50,918 nt of DNA from positions 1 to 50,918 of the forward strand of contig CAINOB010000067.1 in NCBI GenBank assembly GCA_903851365.1, read 5' to 3'. Source of the DNA: an uncultured Bacteroidota bacterium (lineage in GTDB: Bacteria; Bacteroidota; Bacteroidia; Bacteroidales; UBA12481). The notes beneath the pieces were generated by a model. That model worked only from the letters and a program-made list of their open reading frames with translations. It did no database searches and was not told where the DNA came from. Both the position numbers and the translations under genes were made by a program. This document shows positions 7,768 to 16,334 of this stretch, piece by piece (the stretch's first letter is position 1; each line of letters starts with the position of its first letter).

Positions 7768-8652
7768 ATGATGGACCTGAAGGGAATTTATCCGCCTATT
7801 CCAACATCCTTCACTCAATCCGGTGATCTGGCCCTGGAAAGGTTGCAACAGAATCTGATCCATTTAAGTCAATTTGAATTGGCGGGATTTCTGGTGTTGG
7901 GGTCGAACGGCGAAACTGTCATGCTTTCACAAAGCGAGAAGATCAGTGTATATGAAGCAGCCAGGCAAGCTATTCCCGCGAGGATGCTGATGCTGGCAGG
8001 TACCGGTGGCCAATCAACGCGGGAAACAATAGAACTTACCCAGGCTGCTGCACGATCGGGTGCCGATGCTGCCCTGGTATTAAATCCGTTTTATTATAAG
8101 GGTTTAATGACCAAAGAAGCGTTAGTCAGTCATTATTTCCTGGTTGCCGACCAGTCGTCAATTCCGGTCATCATCTATAATATGCCGGCAAATACTGGAA
8201 TCGATATGACGGCGGATACTATTCTTGCCATGTCAGAACATCCCAATATCATTGGATTAAAGGACTCAGGTGGCAATCTGGCCAAAATGGGGGAGATTGT
8301 TGGAAAAGCAAAACCGGGATTTCAGGTGTTGGCAGGATCAGCCGGATTTTTGCTTCCAGCCCTCACTGTCGGTGCCGTTGGAGGAATATTAGCTTCGGCG
8401 AATATTGCACCTCAGCATTGTATCGATCTATACAAAATGTTCTTAGCCAGACAGATGGATAATGCTAAGAATCTGCAAAACAGGATCATTGAATTAAATG
8501 CATTTGTTACCCGGGAGCAGGGTGTTCCAGCCTTAAAAGCAGCAATGGACATTCTTGGAATGTATGGCGGCCCTTGCCGCGAACCAATTTTAGCCCTTTC
8601 AGAACCCAACAAACAAGCTCTTTCTTCCCTTCTTACTTCTACCTTAACCTGA
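7768..8652 (+). CDS. HOGA1-type 4-hydroxy-2-oxoglutarate aldolase (DHDPS/NAL family)
   Basis: A 294-residue class I aldolase of the DapA/NanA superfamily. The Schiff-base lysine is K165 (GLKDSGG) and the catalytic tyrosine Y137 (IIYNMPANTG), with the same 28-residue spacing as in the family. Several stretches recall mammalian HOGA1 from memory: PANTG, HPNI-G-KDSGG, QVLAGSAGFL, GAVGG, VTR, and the C-terminal YGGPCR-P---LS. HOGA1 splits 4-hydroxy-2-oxoglutarate to pyruvate and glyoxylate. The gene 22 bases downstream encodes a glyoxylate aminotransferase-like protein, which supports this function over lysine synthesis or sialate cleavage. True dihydrodipicolinate synthase activity is not excluded by sequence alone. 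Confidence 0.75.
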   Translation: MMDLKGIYPPIPTSFTQSGDLALERLQQNLIHLSQFELAGFLVLGSNGETVMLSQSEKISVYEAARQAIPARMLMLAGTGGQSTRETIELTQAAARSGADAALVLNPFYYKGLMTKEALVSHYFLVADQSSIPVIIYNMPANTGIDMTADTILAMSEHPNIIGLKDSGGNLAKMGEIVGKAKPGFQVLAGSAGFLLPALTVGAVGGILASANIAPQHCIDLYKMFLARQMDNAKNLQNRIIELNAFVTREQGVPALKAAMDILGMYGGPCREPILALSEPNKQALSSLLTSTLT

Positions 8653-8674
8653 TACCCGAAACCCGACACCTATT

Positions 8675-9844
8675 ATGAAATCCCGCAAACTTTTGATGAT
8701 CCCCGGCCCGATAGAATTTGAACCTTCCGTTTTAAGAGCTGCCGGCAGTGCCACGAACAGTCATGTGGCACCTGATTTTATTGAAACATTCGGTCATTCG
8801 CTGGATATGATGAAAGAAGTCTGGCAATGTCCTTCAGGCCAACCTTTTGTTTTAGCCGGATCAGGGACGCTGGCTATGGATACCGCTGCTGCCAACCTCA
8901 TTGAACGGGGTGACCAAGCTCTGGTTATTTCAACGGGATATTTTGGTGACCGGTTTGCAGATATTCTAGCCCGGTACGGTGCTGTTGTTAAGGTGCTAAA
9001 ATCACCGGTTGGAGGAGTCGTTGACACCGATTTGATTGAGGCTGAGCTAAAAATTAATCAATACAAATTATTGACATTTACTCACGTGGATACTTCCACA
9101 GCTGTAAAGGTTGACCCGCGACCCATTGGACAACTTGGTAAAAAATATGGTGTAATTACGATATTGGACGGCGTCTGTTCCGTAGCTGGTGAGGAGATCA
9201 GGCAGGAGGAGTGGGGGATTGATGTGGTTCTGACTGCATCGCAAAAGGCAATAGGTGTGCCTCCCGGACTGGCTCTACTGGTTGTTTCACCAAAAGCTAT
9301 GAATGTGTGGAAAAATCGCACTTCACCCGTTGGAAGTTATTATTCCGATTGGACCAACTGGCTCCTCATAATGAATGCATATGCTGACAGGAAACCATCC
9401 TATTTTGGTACTCCTGCGGTAAACCTGGTCGCTGCTCTCGAAGTGAGCCTTCAGTTAATTCTAAAGGAAGGTCTGGAAGCCCGTTTCGCAAGACATAAAA
9501 ATACTGGGGCTGCTTTCAGATCAGGTCTCAAAGCATTGAATATTAAGCAGATACCTTTAAGCGATGAGATTGCCTCCAATACCTTGTCGGCACCTTGGTT
9601 TCCCGATGGAATTCAAAACCAGAATTTTCTCTCCTCGGTTTCAGCAAATGGTGTCATTCTTGCCGGTGGCTTGCTACCCGAAATCAAGGGGAAATATTTC
9701 AGGATAGGTCACATGGGCTCTGTAAATCAAGGGGATATATTATCAACCATGGGGGCCATAGAAGCTGGGCTGGCCTCCTGTGGGTACTCGTTCACCAAAG
9801 GAGCAGGAATCAACGCTGCCTTCGCATCCCTGAATGCATTCTGA
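8675..9844 (+). CDS. Alanine:glyoxylate aminotransferase-like (class V PLP enzyme)
   Basis: A 389-residue fold-type I PLP enzyme of the AGXT/serine-pyruvate aminotransferase group. The PLP lysine is K191 in TASQKAIGVPPG. Other landmarks are LLMIPGPIEF at the N-terminus, QPFVLAGSGTL near residue 55, THVDTSTAV near 130, and KYFRIGHMG near 350. These stretches recall yeast Agx1, which moves the amino group of alanine to glyoxylate to give glycine and pyruvate. The gene follows the HOGA1-type aldolase by 22 bases on the same strand, so the pair would channel glyoxylate to glycine. Serine:pyruvate or 2-aminoethylphosphonate activities are alternatives within the class, but no phosphonate genes are near. 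Confidence 0.78.
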   Translation: MKSRKLLMIPGPIEFEPSVLRAAGSATNSHVAPDFIETFGHSLDMMKEVWQCPSGQPFVLAGSGTLAMDTAAANLIERGDQALVISTGYFGDRFADILARYGAVVKVLKSPVGGVVDTDLIEAELKINQYKLLTFTHVDTSTAVKVDPRPIGQLGKKYGVITILDGVCSVAGEEIRQEEWGIDVVLTASQKAIGVPPGLALLVVSPKAMNVWKNRTSPVGSYYSDWTNWLLIMNAYADRKPSYFGTPAVNLVAALEVSLQLILKEGLEARFARHKNTGAAFRSGLKALNIKQIPLSDEIASNTLSAPWFPDGIQNQNFLSSVSANGVILAGGLLPEIKGKYFRIGHMGSVNQGDILSTMGAIEAGLASCGYSFTKGAGINAAFASLNAF

Positions 9845-9954
9845 GAAATAAAAGCGGTCAACTTTCTGTTAAAAAATTCACATATATTAACGGTTGAATT
9901 GTAACGGATCAGTCTGCTGGATCGTCTTATAAACGTATCAACCCAAACCGAAAA

Positions 9955-12594
9955 ATGAAATTATTCATACTGCTTTTTGCAGCTGCCTTTTTAGTCACCG
10001 TTAGTGCGGTAAGTCAGGTGGCAGCTCCTGTAAAGCGACAATATCAGGCTGTAAAATTAAAACAGACGCCTCCGGTGATTGATGGAAACCTTGATGACGT
10101 GATCTGGCAATCCATTGACAAGGGAGGCGAATTTATTGAATATCAGCCTTATGAAGGCAAACAGCCATCGCAGAAAACCGAATTTGCTATAACTTATGAT
10201 GACAATAATCTATATGTGGCTTTTTGGGCCTTTGATGCACATCCTGATAGCATTTCCCGGAGACTGACCCGCCGCGATGAGATTGATGGTGATATGGTTG
10301 GGTTAGATATTGACAGTTATTTTGATAAGCGAACCTCATTCGGATTTTTTGTCAATGCAGCCGGAGTAAAGCTCGATATGCTTACCTCAAATGATGGCAT
10401 GGCGGAGGATAAAACATGGGATCCTAATTGGTTTGTTGCCACTGCGATTACGGCTGCCGGCTGGACCGCAGAAATGCGTATTCCCCTGAGCCAGCTTCGC
10501 TTTAGCGACAAAAAAAATCGTATCTGGGGAATTGAAGTGTATCGCAGCATATTCAGGAAAGATGAACTATCACAATGGCAGCCAATACCGAGAAATGCAC
10601 CCGGATCAGTACACCTGTATGGTGAACTAACCGGCATAAGCGATATTAAACCAAAACGTCAGATTGATCTCACACCCTATGTCGTGGGTTCGGGTGAAAA
10701 ATTTGAGAAAGAGGTGGGGAATCCATACGCCACTGGCAAAGACTTTAAATATTCAGGAGGCCTGGATGCTAAAATCGGTGTGACAAATAATCTCACAGTC
10801 GATCTGACAGTTAACCCTGATTTTGGTCAGGTGGAAGCTGATCCATCACAAGTGAATCTTACTGCCTTTGAAACTTTCTTTGCTGAAAAAAGGCCGTTTT
10901 TTGTCGAAGGCAGGAATATTCTCACAATGCCCCTGATGTTAGGCGATGGTGATCTGGCAAATGAAAATCTGTTTTATACCCGGAGGGTTGGTCGGAAACC
11001 GCAACATTATCCAACTTTAAGTGATGGGGAATATGCCAAAGTCCCTGAATTCAGCCGCATTTTGGGTGCCGCAAAAATTTCTGGACGAACTGAGAATGGA
11101 TGGTCGATTGGATTGTTGGAAAGTGTGACAGCTGAAGAGAAAGCAGAAATTGACCTTAATGGTGAAAAACGAAATGAAACAGTTGAACCATTAACCAACT
11201 ACCTGATCGGAACCGTAAAAAAAGATATGAACGATGGAAATACCGTCATATCTGGCATGATCACTTCGACTAACCGTAAACTTGATGAATTTACAATTAA
11301 CGAATTGCATTCTGATGCTTATAGCGCCGGGTTGGATTTTACCCAGTATTTTAAGGATAAAACCTATATGCTGATGGCTAAAACCTATATCAGTCAGGTA
11401 AATGGTACGCCAGAGGCTATTGCTTCAACACAGCTTTCGTCGGCACGTTACTATCAGCGACCGGATAATGATCATGTTAAACTCGATACAACCCGGACTT
11501 CGTTATTCGGAAATGGTGGTACCCTGTTTTTTGGAAAACTGGGCAATGCTCCCCTTCAGTGGGGATTATTTCTTTCCTGGAAAACTCCCGGTGTTGAAAT
11601 CAATGATGTTGGTTATATGCGCTCGGCCGATAATATTATGCCGATTTTCTGGGCAGGTTATCGGTTTACTAAACCATTCTGGATATTCCGTTCGTTAAGC
11701 CTTAATACCAATCACTGGATTAATGAGGATTTTGGACTGAATTACCAGGGTTACGGTGGAAACATAAATATGAATGCGAATTTCAAAAATCTCTGGAATT
11801 TTGGCACCGGCCTGAATTGGAGTTCTCAATACGTCGAAACTTCGCTTTTAAGAGGAGGACCAGCTTTTATAACTCCGGGCAGCCTGCAGCCATGGGTTTT
11901 CCTGGGCACTGATACCCGAAAAAAACTAAGCCTTTCAATAAACGGCTATGCATCAAAGTCATATGATGGGTTTGCTTCAATGCATGGGATGGAACTCTCA
12001 ATTAATTATAAGCCAATCAATGCATTATCTGTTAGCATTTCACCAAATTTTACTTCCAGCTTTTCGGATATGCAATATATCACGCAAATCAGCTATAGCT
12101 CACAGGACCGCTATGTTTTCGGGTCCATCAATCAGAAAGTATTGGGTGTGTCTTTACGGATCAACCTGACCTTAACTCCAACTCTTACGATCCAGTATTG
12201 GGGACAGCCCTTCATGGCATCAGGCCTGTTCTCCGACCTGAAATATGTTGCTGATCCTATGGCCAGGAATTACCAGGACAGGATTCATTGCTATACTTCT
12301 GATCAGTTAACCAGCTATAAATCTGATGGATATTGTGATATTGATGAAAACCTGGATAAGGTGGTTGATTACCGTATAAGCTACCCGGATTTCAATGTCA
12401 AGGAGTTTAAATCGAATCTCGTCATGCGATGGGAATATCGTCCGGGCTCGGCAGTGTATCTGGTTTGGTCGCAGGGCAGGAGCGGATCTGACCCTTATGG
12501 TGATTTTTCTTTTAATCGCGATATCAGGAATCTTACGGAAATTAAGCCCAGAGATATTTTGCTGATAAAATTCTCTTATCGATTTGGGCTATAA
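9955..12594 (+). CDS. DUF5916 outer-membrane protein with CBM9-like N-domain
   Basis: An 879-residue secreted protein. After a signal peptide (MKLFILLFAAAFLVTVSAVS) comes a carbohydrate-binding family 9-like domain (~residues 35-225; PPVIDGNLDDVIWQS, ITYDDNNLYVAFWAFD, WTAEMRIPLSQLRF). The rest is DUF5916, with NPDFGQVEADPSQVNLTAFE and FFAEKRPFFVEG (~280-320), then a long aromatic-alternating region ending in FSYRFGL, as expected for an outer-membrane beta-barrel. These proteins are widespread in Bacteroidota with no proven function. The CBM9-like fold suggests saccharide contact, but this is inference. It is transcribed alone, 110 bases after the aminotransferase gene, and convergent with the Nudix gene 16 bases away. 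Confidence 0.85.
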   Translation: MKLFILLFAAAFLVTVSAVSQVAAPVKRQYQAVKLKQTPPVIDGNLDDVIWQSIDKGGEFIEYQPYEGKQPSQKTEFAITYDDNNLYVAFWAFDAHPDSISRRLTRRDEIDGDMVGLDIDSYFDKRTSFGFFVNAAGVKLDMLTSNDGMAEDKTWDPNWFVATAITAAGWTAEMRIPLSQLRFSDKKNRIWGIEVYRSIFRKDELSQWQPIPRNAPGSVHLYGELTGISDIKPKRQIDLTPYVVGSGEKFEKEVGNPYATGKDFKYSGGLDAKIGVTNNLTVDLTVNPDFGQVEADPSQVNLTAFETFFAEKRPFFVEGRNILTMPLMLGDGDLANENLFYTRRVGRKPQHYPTLSDGEYAKVPEFSRILGAAKISGRTENGWSIGLLESVTAEEKAEIDLNGEKRNETVEPLTNYLIGTVKKDMNDGNTVISGMITSTNRKLDEFTINELHSDAYSAGLDFTQYFKDKTYMLMAKTYISQVNGTPEAIASTQLSSARYYQRPDNDHVKLDTTRTSLFGNGGTLFFGKLGNAPLQWGLFLSWKTPGVEINDVGYMRSADNIMPIFWAGYRFTKPFWIFRSLSLNTNHWINEDFGLNYQGYGGNINMNANFKNLWNFGTGLNWSSQYVETSLLRGGPAFITPGSLQPWVFLGTDTRKKLSLSINGYASKSYDGFASMHGMELSINYKPINALSVSISPNFTSSFSDMQYITQISYSSQDRYVFGSINQKVLGVSLRINLTLTPTLTIQYWGQPFMASGLFSDLKYVADPMARNYQDRIHCYTSDQLTSYKSDGYCDIDENLDKVVDYRISYPDFNVKEFKSNLVMRWEYRPGSAVYLVWSQGRSGSDPYGDFSFNRDIRNLTEIKPRDILLIKFSYRFGL

Positions 12595-12610
12595 GGCTCA
12601 CTACACTGTT

Positions 12611-13225
12611 TTAATCAAACATCGGCTCAACCAGAATACCGCTTTGGTAATCGAAAAGCCTTTTCATTTGATCCATTGTATTCCTGGGGGTTGACAGGGT
12701 AGGCAAATTGGCAAAGCTGAAAAAGCCAAACTCTGTAGTTTCCATATGATCGGACCCTACCCAGCTAATAAAATCGCATTCAATAAAGATCTTATAGATA
12801 TAGTAGATGTCGGCAGGATGATCGTGACAGCGTTTGTCGAGAATCCCCAATAATCTGACCGGTTTAACTTCAGCTCCGGCTTCTTCGCGCGATTCTTTAA
12901 TTGCGACTTCCGATGGGCTGTATCCGATATCGGCCCAGCCGCCCGGGAGCGACCAGCAATTATCAATTTTTTCCCGGACCATGAGAATTTCATTGTGGTG
13001 GTTAAATACCACGGCACGAACATCAACCTTCGGCGTTTTATATCCGTCAGTTTCTACCATTTTCACTTTTAATTCTTCGGCCGGCAAATCGGTGATTTGT
13101 TCAAGTACAGAAAAACATAAATCTGATATTTCCTTGTATCGCAAAAGATCAAAGTCGTTTTTTGAATAATGGGTCCCAATTTCAGAAAGTGACTGGATCT
13201 GTTTAATTTTATTCAGAATATCCAT
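12611..13225 (-). CDS. Nudix hydrolase with Nudix_N helical domain
   Basis: A 204-residue cytoplasmic pyrophosphohydrolase. Residues 1-60 form the helical N-domain of the Nudix_N_2 (PF12535) subgroup (IKQIQSLSEIGTHYSKNDFD). The Nudix region starts at KVDVRAVVFN. Its box is GGWADIGYSPSEVAIKESRE followed by EAG: the first Glu of the classical box is Tyr and the Arg of the RE pair is Lys, as I recall for this subgroup. Related proteins hydrolyse ADP-ribose or CDP-choline, so a nucleoside diphosphate-X substrate is likely but not fixed. It is divergent from the agmatinase gene and shares the 116-base gap between their starts. Confidence 0.85.
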   Translation of the reverse strand: MDILNKIKQIQSLSEIGTHYSKNDFDLLRYKEISDLCFSVLEQITDLPAEELKVKMVETDGYKTPKVDVRAVVFNHHNEILMVREKIDNCWSLPGGWADIGYSPSEVAIKESREEAGAEVKPVRLLGILDKRCHDHPADIYYIYKIFIECDFISWVGSDHMETTEFGFFSFANLPTLSTPRNTMDQMKRLFDYQSGILVEPMFD

Positions 13226-13300
13226 GGTTTGTGCGGATTGCTATGAAGGATCAATTTGCGAAAAAAGTTCGGAAAAACAGCCGATCTTTCAATTTTGCAA

Positions 13301-13336
13301 TATCTTTGCAGCCCATTAGTTATGAACGAAAAGGAG
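13301..13336 (+). promoter_or_regulatory. Candidate -7 box and strong Shine-Dalgarno of speB
   Basis: TATCTTTG (13301-13308) matches TAnnTTTG and ends 33 bases before ATG 13342. AAGGAG (13331-13336) is a strong Shine-Dalgarno five bases before that ATG, uncommon in Bacteroidota. Both argue for this start over an in-frame upstream codon at 13231. Confidence 0.5.
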
Positions 13337-13341
13337 CAATA

Positions 13342-14181
13342 ATGAATTTCGGCGGAATCGAAGAACAATATTCTGAATATGCAACATCGCCTGTTGTTAT
13401 TCTTCCTGTACCCTATGATGCAACCAGCACCTGGATAAGAGGAGCCGACAAGGGTCCGGAGGCCATTCTGGAAGCATCGGCAAATATGGAGCTCTATGAT
13501 ATTCAGACCGGCCGGGAGGTTTATCTTGATGGTATTCATACATTTGACCCGGTGGGCCTGACGAGTGATCCGGAAATTATGGTAGAGGAGGTTCAGGCTG
13601 CTGTAGCGGGGATTTTGTCGGATCAGAAATTTCCTGTCATAATCGGTGGTAATCATTCTGTCAGCATAGGTTCTGTTCGGGCCTGCGCCGCCCATTACGG
13701 GGATATCACCGTGCTTCAGTTTGATGCCCATACCGATCTCCGCCCCGAATATGAGGGTAGTCCATTGAGTCATGCCAGCATTATGGCACGTGCTGCGGAA
13801 GTAGCTGATATCGTCCAGGTTGGAATCCGCTCGATGTGTACCGATGAGCTGCCATTTCTGCAACCCGGACGGATTTTTTATGCCCACGAAATCTGTGGCA
13901 GGCAGGATTGGTACGAAGCTGCCGAAAAATTACTTGCCGGACCGGTCTACATAACTATCGACCTTGATGTGTTTGATCCTTCGGTCCTTCCTTCAACAGG
14001 CACTCCTGAGCCTGGCGGCATGCTGTATTATGAAGTGTACCGTTTCCTTGATTTTGTGATTAAAAGGCATCAGATTATTGCCCTGGATGTCGTAGAATTA
14101 TGTCCGAATTCGACTGAAAAGTCCTCCGACTTTTTAGCATCAAAATTGATATATCAATTAATTAGCCTGATATCTAAGTAA
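13342..14181 (+). CDS. speB: Agmatinase (ureohydrolase family)
   Basis: A 279-residue binuclear manganese ureohydrolase, expected to hydrolyse agmatine to putrescine and urea in the cytoplasm. The metal-binding motifs are all present: GGNHSVS (about residue 100), FDAHTDLR (about 125), a following SHAS histidine, and DLDVFDPSVLP with PGG (about 210-230). The start at 13342 gives MNFGGI and is backed by the AAGGAG site. The next gene, two bases on, is a deoxyhypusine-synthase homologue, so the pair is co-transcribed and probably works on one polyamine route. Some agmatinase-like enzymes act on N1-aminopropylagmatine instead, and sequence alone cannot separate these. Confidence 0.88.
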   Translation: MNFGGIEEQYSEYATSPVVILPVPYDATSTWIRGADKGPEAILEASANMELYDIQTGREVYLDGIHTFDPVGLTSDPEIMVEEVQAAVAGILSDQKFPVIIGGNHSVSIGSVRACAAHYGDITVLQFDAHTDLRPEYEGSPLSHASIMARAAEVADIVQVGIRSMCTDELPFLQPGRIFYAHEICGRQDWYEAAEKLLAGPVYITIDLDVFDPSVLPSTGTPEPGGMLYYEVYRFLDFVIKRHQIIALDVVELCPNSTEKSSDFLASKLIYQLISLISK

Positions 14182-14183
14182 TT

Positions 14184-15209
14184 ATGAGCAACAAAAAAGA
14201 CCTTTTGAACGAAGTTATTGAACATATCGATATTACTTCATTCGATTCCACCAAAATTATCGACGCTATGCGCAAAATGTCGTTCTCCTCGCGCGATACG
14301 GCAAACGCAACCGATATTCTGATGAGGATGGTTAATAATAAAGAATGTACTGTAATTCTTACCCTCGCCGGAAGCACCAGCGCAGGGGGATGCATGCAGG
14401 TTTATGTTGATATGGTGAAGAATAAAATGGTTGACGTTATCGTGGCAACCGGGGCCTCAATTATTGATATGGATTTTTTCGAAGCCATTGGATTTAAACA
14501 CTATCGTGGCCGTATGGATATCCTTGACAGTGAGTTAAGGAGCCGATATATTGATCGTATTTATGATACATTTATAGATGAGGAAGAACTCCAGAATTGC
14601 GATTCAGCCATTAAAACGGTAGCTGATCAACTGGATCCGCGCCCCTATTCATCACGTGAGTTTATCTGGGAATTAGGGAAATACCTGACCAAACATTCCG
14701 TGAAAAAGGATTCTCTGATCCAGACCTGTTATGAGATGGGTGTACCCATTTTCTGTCCCGCATTTTCTGATAGCAGCGCTGGTTTTGGATTAGTCAAACA
14801 TCAGTGGGAACGACCCGATAAACATGTTTCTATCGACAGTGTCCGGGATTTTAGAGAACTGACCATGATCAAGATGGACGCCCCAACCTCTGGACTGTTT
14901 ATGATCGGTGGTGGTGTTCCAAAGAATTTTGCTCAGGATACCGTTGTGTGCGCTGAAATTTTGGGAAAAGAAGTGCCAATGCATCAATATGCTGTTCAGA
15001 TTACCGTCGCAGACGTTCGTGACGGAGCATGTTCTTCTTCAACTCTCAAGGAAGCCAGCTCATGGGGCAAAGTGGAGACTATTTATGAGCAGATGGTCTA
15101 CGCGGAAGCAACAACTGTTCTGCCGTTAATCGTGAGCTATGTCTATCACAATGGGGATTGGAAAAACAGGCCGGTCAGGAATTGGGCGAAGCTATACGAT
15201 AAGGCATAG
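14184..15209 (+). CDS. Deoxyhypusine synthase-like protein (DHSL)
   Basis: A 341-residue protein of the deoxyhypusine synthase family (PF01916). In eukaryotes and archaea this enzyme transfers the aminobutyl group of spermidine to eIF5A/aIF5A, using NAD. The catalytic lysine motif SSWGK is kept (K296), as are the NAD-side segments LAGSTSAGG (near 60) and VATGASIIDMDF (near 90-105). Bacteria have no eIF5A, so the acceptor must differ; bacterial relatives are known or suspected to make homospermidine-type polyamines. Its start lies two bases after speB, tying it to agmatine-derived amines. The 3' end overlaps the convergent histidine-kinase gene by 35 bases. Confidence 0.85.
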   Translation: MSNKKDLLNEVIEHIDITSFDSTKIIDAMRKMSFSSRDTANATDILMRMVNNKECTVILTLAGSTSAGGCMQVYVDMVKNKMVDVIVATGASIIDMDFFEAIGFKHYRGRMDILDSELRSRYIDRIYDTFIDEEELQNCDSAIKTVADQLDPRPYSSREFIWELGKYLTKHSVKKDSLIQTCYEMGVPIFCPAFSDSSAGFGLVKHQWERPDKHVSIDSVRDFRELTMIKMDAPTSGLFMIGGGVPKNFAQDTVVCAEILGKEVPMHQYAVQITVADVRDGACSSSTLKEASSWGKVETIYEQMVYAEATTVLPLIVSYVYHNGDWKNRPVRNWAKLYDKA

Positions 15210-16323
15210 TCAGAAAGAAACTTGTCCCTTTTCCAGGCTCTGATTGGAGCCAAATATTTCCTTCCATCAGCTCAACCAGTTTTTTGCAAATGGCAAGTCC
15301 CAAACCTGTGCCTGTATTGGAACGGTTGAGCGTGTTTTCCAGCTGGTGAAAATATTGGAAAACCTCCTTTTGTTTATTCTTAGGAATCCCGATACCGGTG
15401 TCCCTGATAAAGAATAGGAGCGTATCATTATCCTTCAACCGGTATCCAAAGTGAATATATCCTTTGGGGGTAAACTTGATGGCATTAACCAGCAGGTTGG
15501 TCAGGATTTGTTTCAAACGATAATGATCGATAAAAATAAGTCCGTCATTTTCCAGAATGTCAGTTTCCATAAAAACCAGGATATGATCTTTTTCCCTGAT
15601 CTTTTTCTCGTGTTCGGCCATGACTTTTAGTTCCTGCATCAACTGATTCAACTCAGTCATCGATTCGCGGATCACCAATTGATTGCTTTCCAGCTTCGAC
15701 AGGTCAATAATATCGTTTACGAGGTTGATGAGCTGATTGCTGTTTTCCTGGATGTATTGAAAGAACCGAGCCTGCTCTTCAGCATCAATATTCTTGTCGA
15801 CGATGATTTGCGAAAACCCAACGATAGCATTTAGAGGAGTCCTGATTTCATGGGACATATTTGCCAGAAAAGCAGATTTCAGCGCATCGCTTTCCTGCGC
15901 CTTTTGAACTGCCAGCATCATTTTGCGCTCTGCCTCCTTACGCAGCGTGATATCCCTGATCAGAAGCACCAGGTGCTGTTCTTTCCCTAATCCGGAAGGC
16001 TCAGGCAGTATCCTGATTTCGATATTCCTTAATATGCCCTGATTGGATATTATCTGTCCTTCAATTATTTCGGCCTGACGATTCAGAAGAACATTACGGA
16101 TAATATTGATATCCAGAGGAGTCAGACTTTCCTCGAAGATCAGGGTTTCAAGGTCCTCTCCAATAAGTTGTTCGGGATGTTTATCGAAGAACAGGATCGA
16201 GGCAGCGTTAATGAAGGTGATCCTGGCTTTGCTGTCAACCTGGATCACTAGATCGGGTATATTGCTGATAATATACTCGAGCTCTTCAATTTTTTGCTTC
16301 GATTTATCCTGGCTATGCCGCAT
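15175..16323 (-). CDS. Soluble PAS-domain sensor histidine kinase
   Basis: A 382-residue kinase. A PAS domain (~15-130, IISNIPDLVIQVDSKARITF) is followed by HisKA with the phospho-accepting H158 (NMSHEIRTPLN) and a HATPase_c domain with the N-box (LLVNAIKFTP), DTGIGIP, and TGTGLGLAI boxes. No membrane segment, signal peptide or receiver domain is present, so it is a cytoplasmic sensor and needs an unlinked response regulator. It starts 11 bases after the GH29 fucosidase stop on the same strand, which suggests co-transcription with the glycosidase operon. The signal sensed by the PAS domain is unknown. Confidence 0.88.
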   Translation of the reverse strand: MRHSQDKSKQKIEELEYIISNIPDLVIQVDSKARITFINAASILFFDKHPEQLIGEDLETLIFEESLTPLDINIIRNVLLNRQAEIIEGQIISNQGILRNIEIRILPEPSGLGKEQHLVLLIRDITLRKEAERKMMLAVQKAQESDALKSAFLANMSHEIRTPLNAIVGFSQIIVDKNIDAEEQARFFQYIQENSNQLINLVNDIIDLSKLESNQLVIRESMTELNQLMQELKVMAEHEKKIREKDHILVFMETDILENDGLIFIDHYRLKQILTNLLVNAIKFTPKGYIHFGYRLKDNDTLLFFIRDTGIGIPKNKQKEVFQYFHQLENTLNRSNTGTGLGLAICKKLVELMEGNIWLQSEPGKGTSFFLTMPYRIASPNS

Positions 16324-16334
16324 GTCTGCTAAAG

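Noticed and set aside
6668-8652. Sialic-acid locus (sialidase plus N-acetylneuraminate lyase)
   Set aside because: The aldolase has GLKDSGG and PANTG motifs and a HOGA1-like C-terminus, not NanA motifs; its downstream partner is a glyoxylate aminotransferase; no nanE, nanK or sialate transporter is near.
13213-13887. 224-residue minus-strand frame across the speB start region
   Set aside because: It covers the conserved agmatinase in antisense, has shadow-like composition and no domain.
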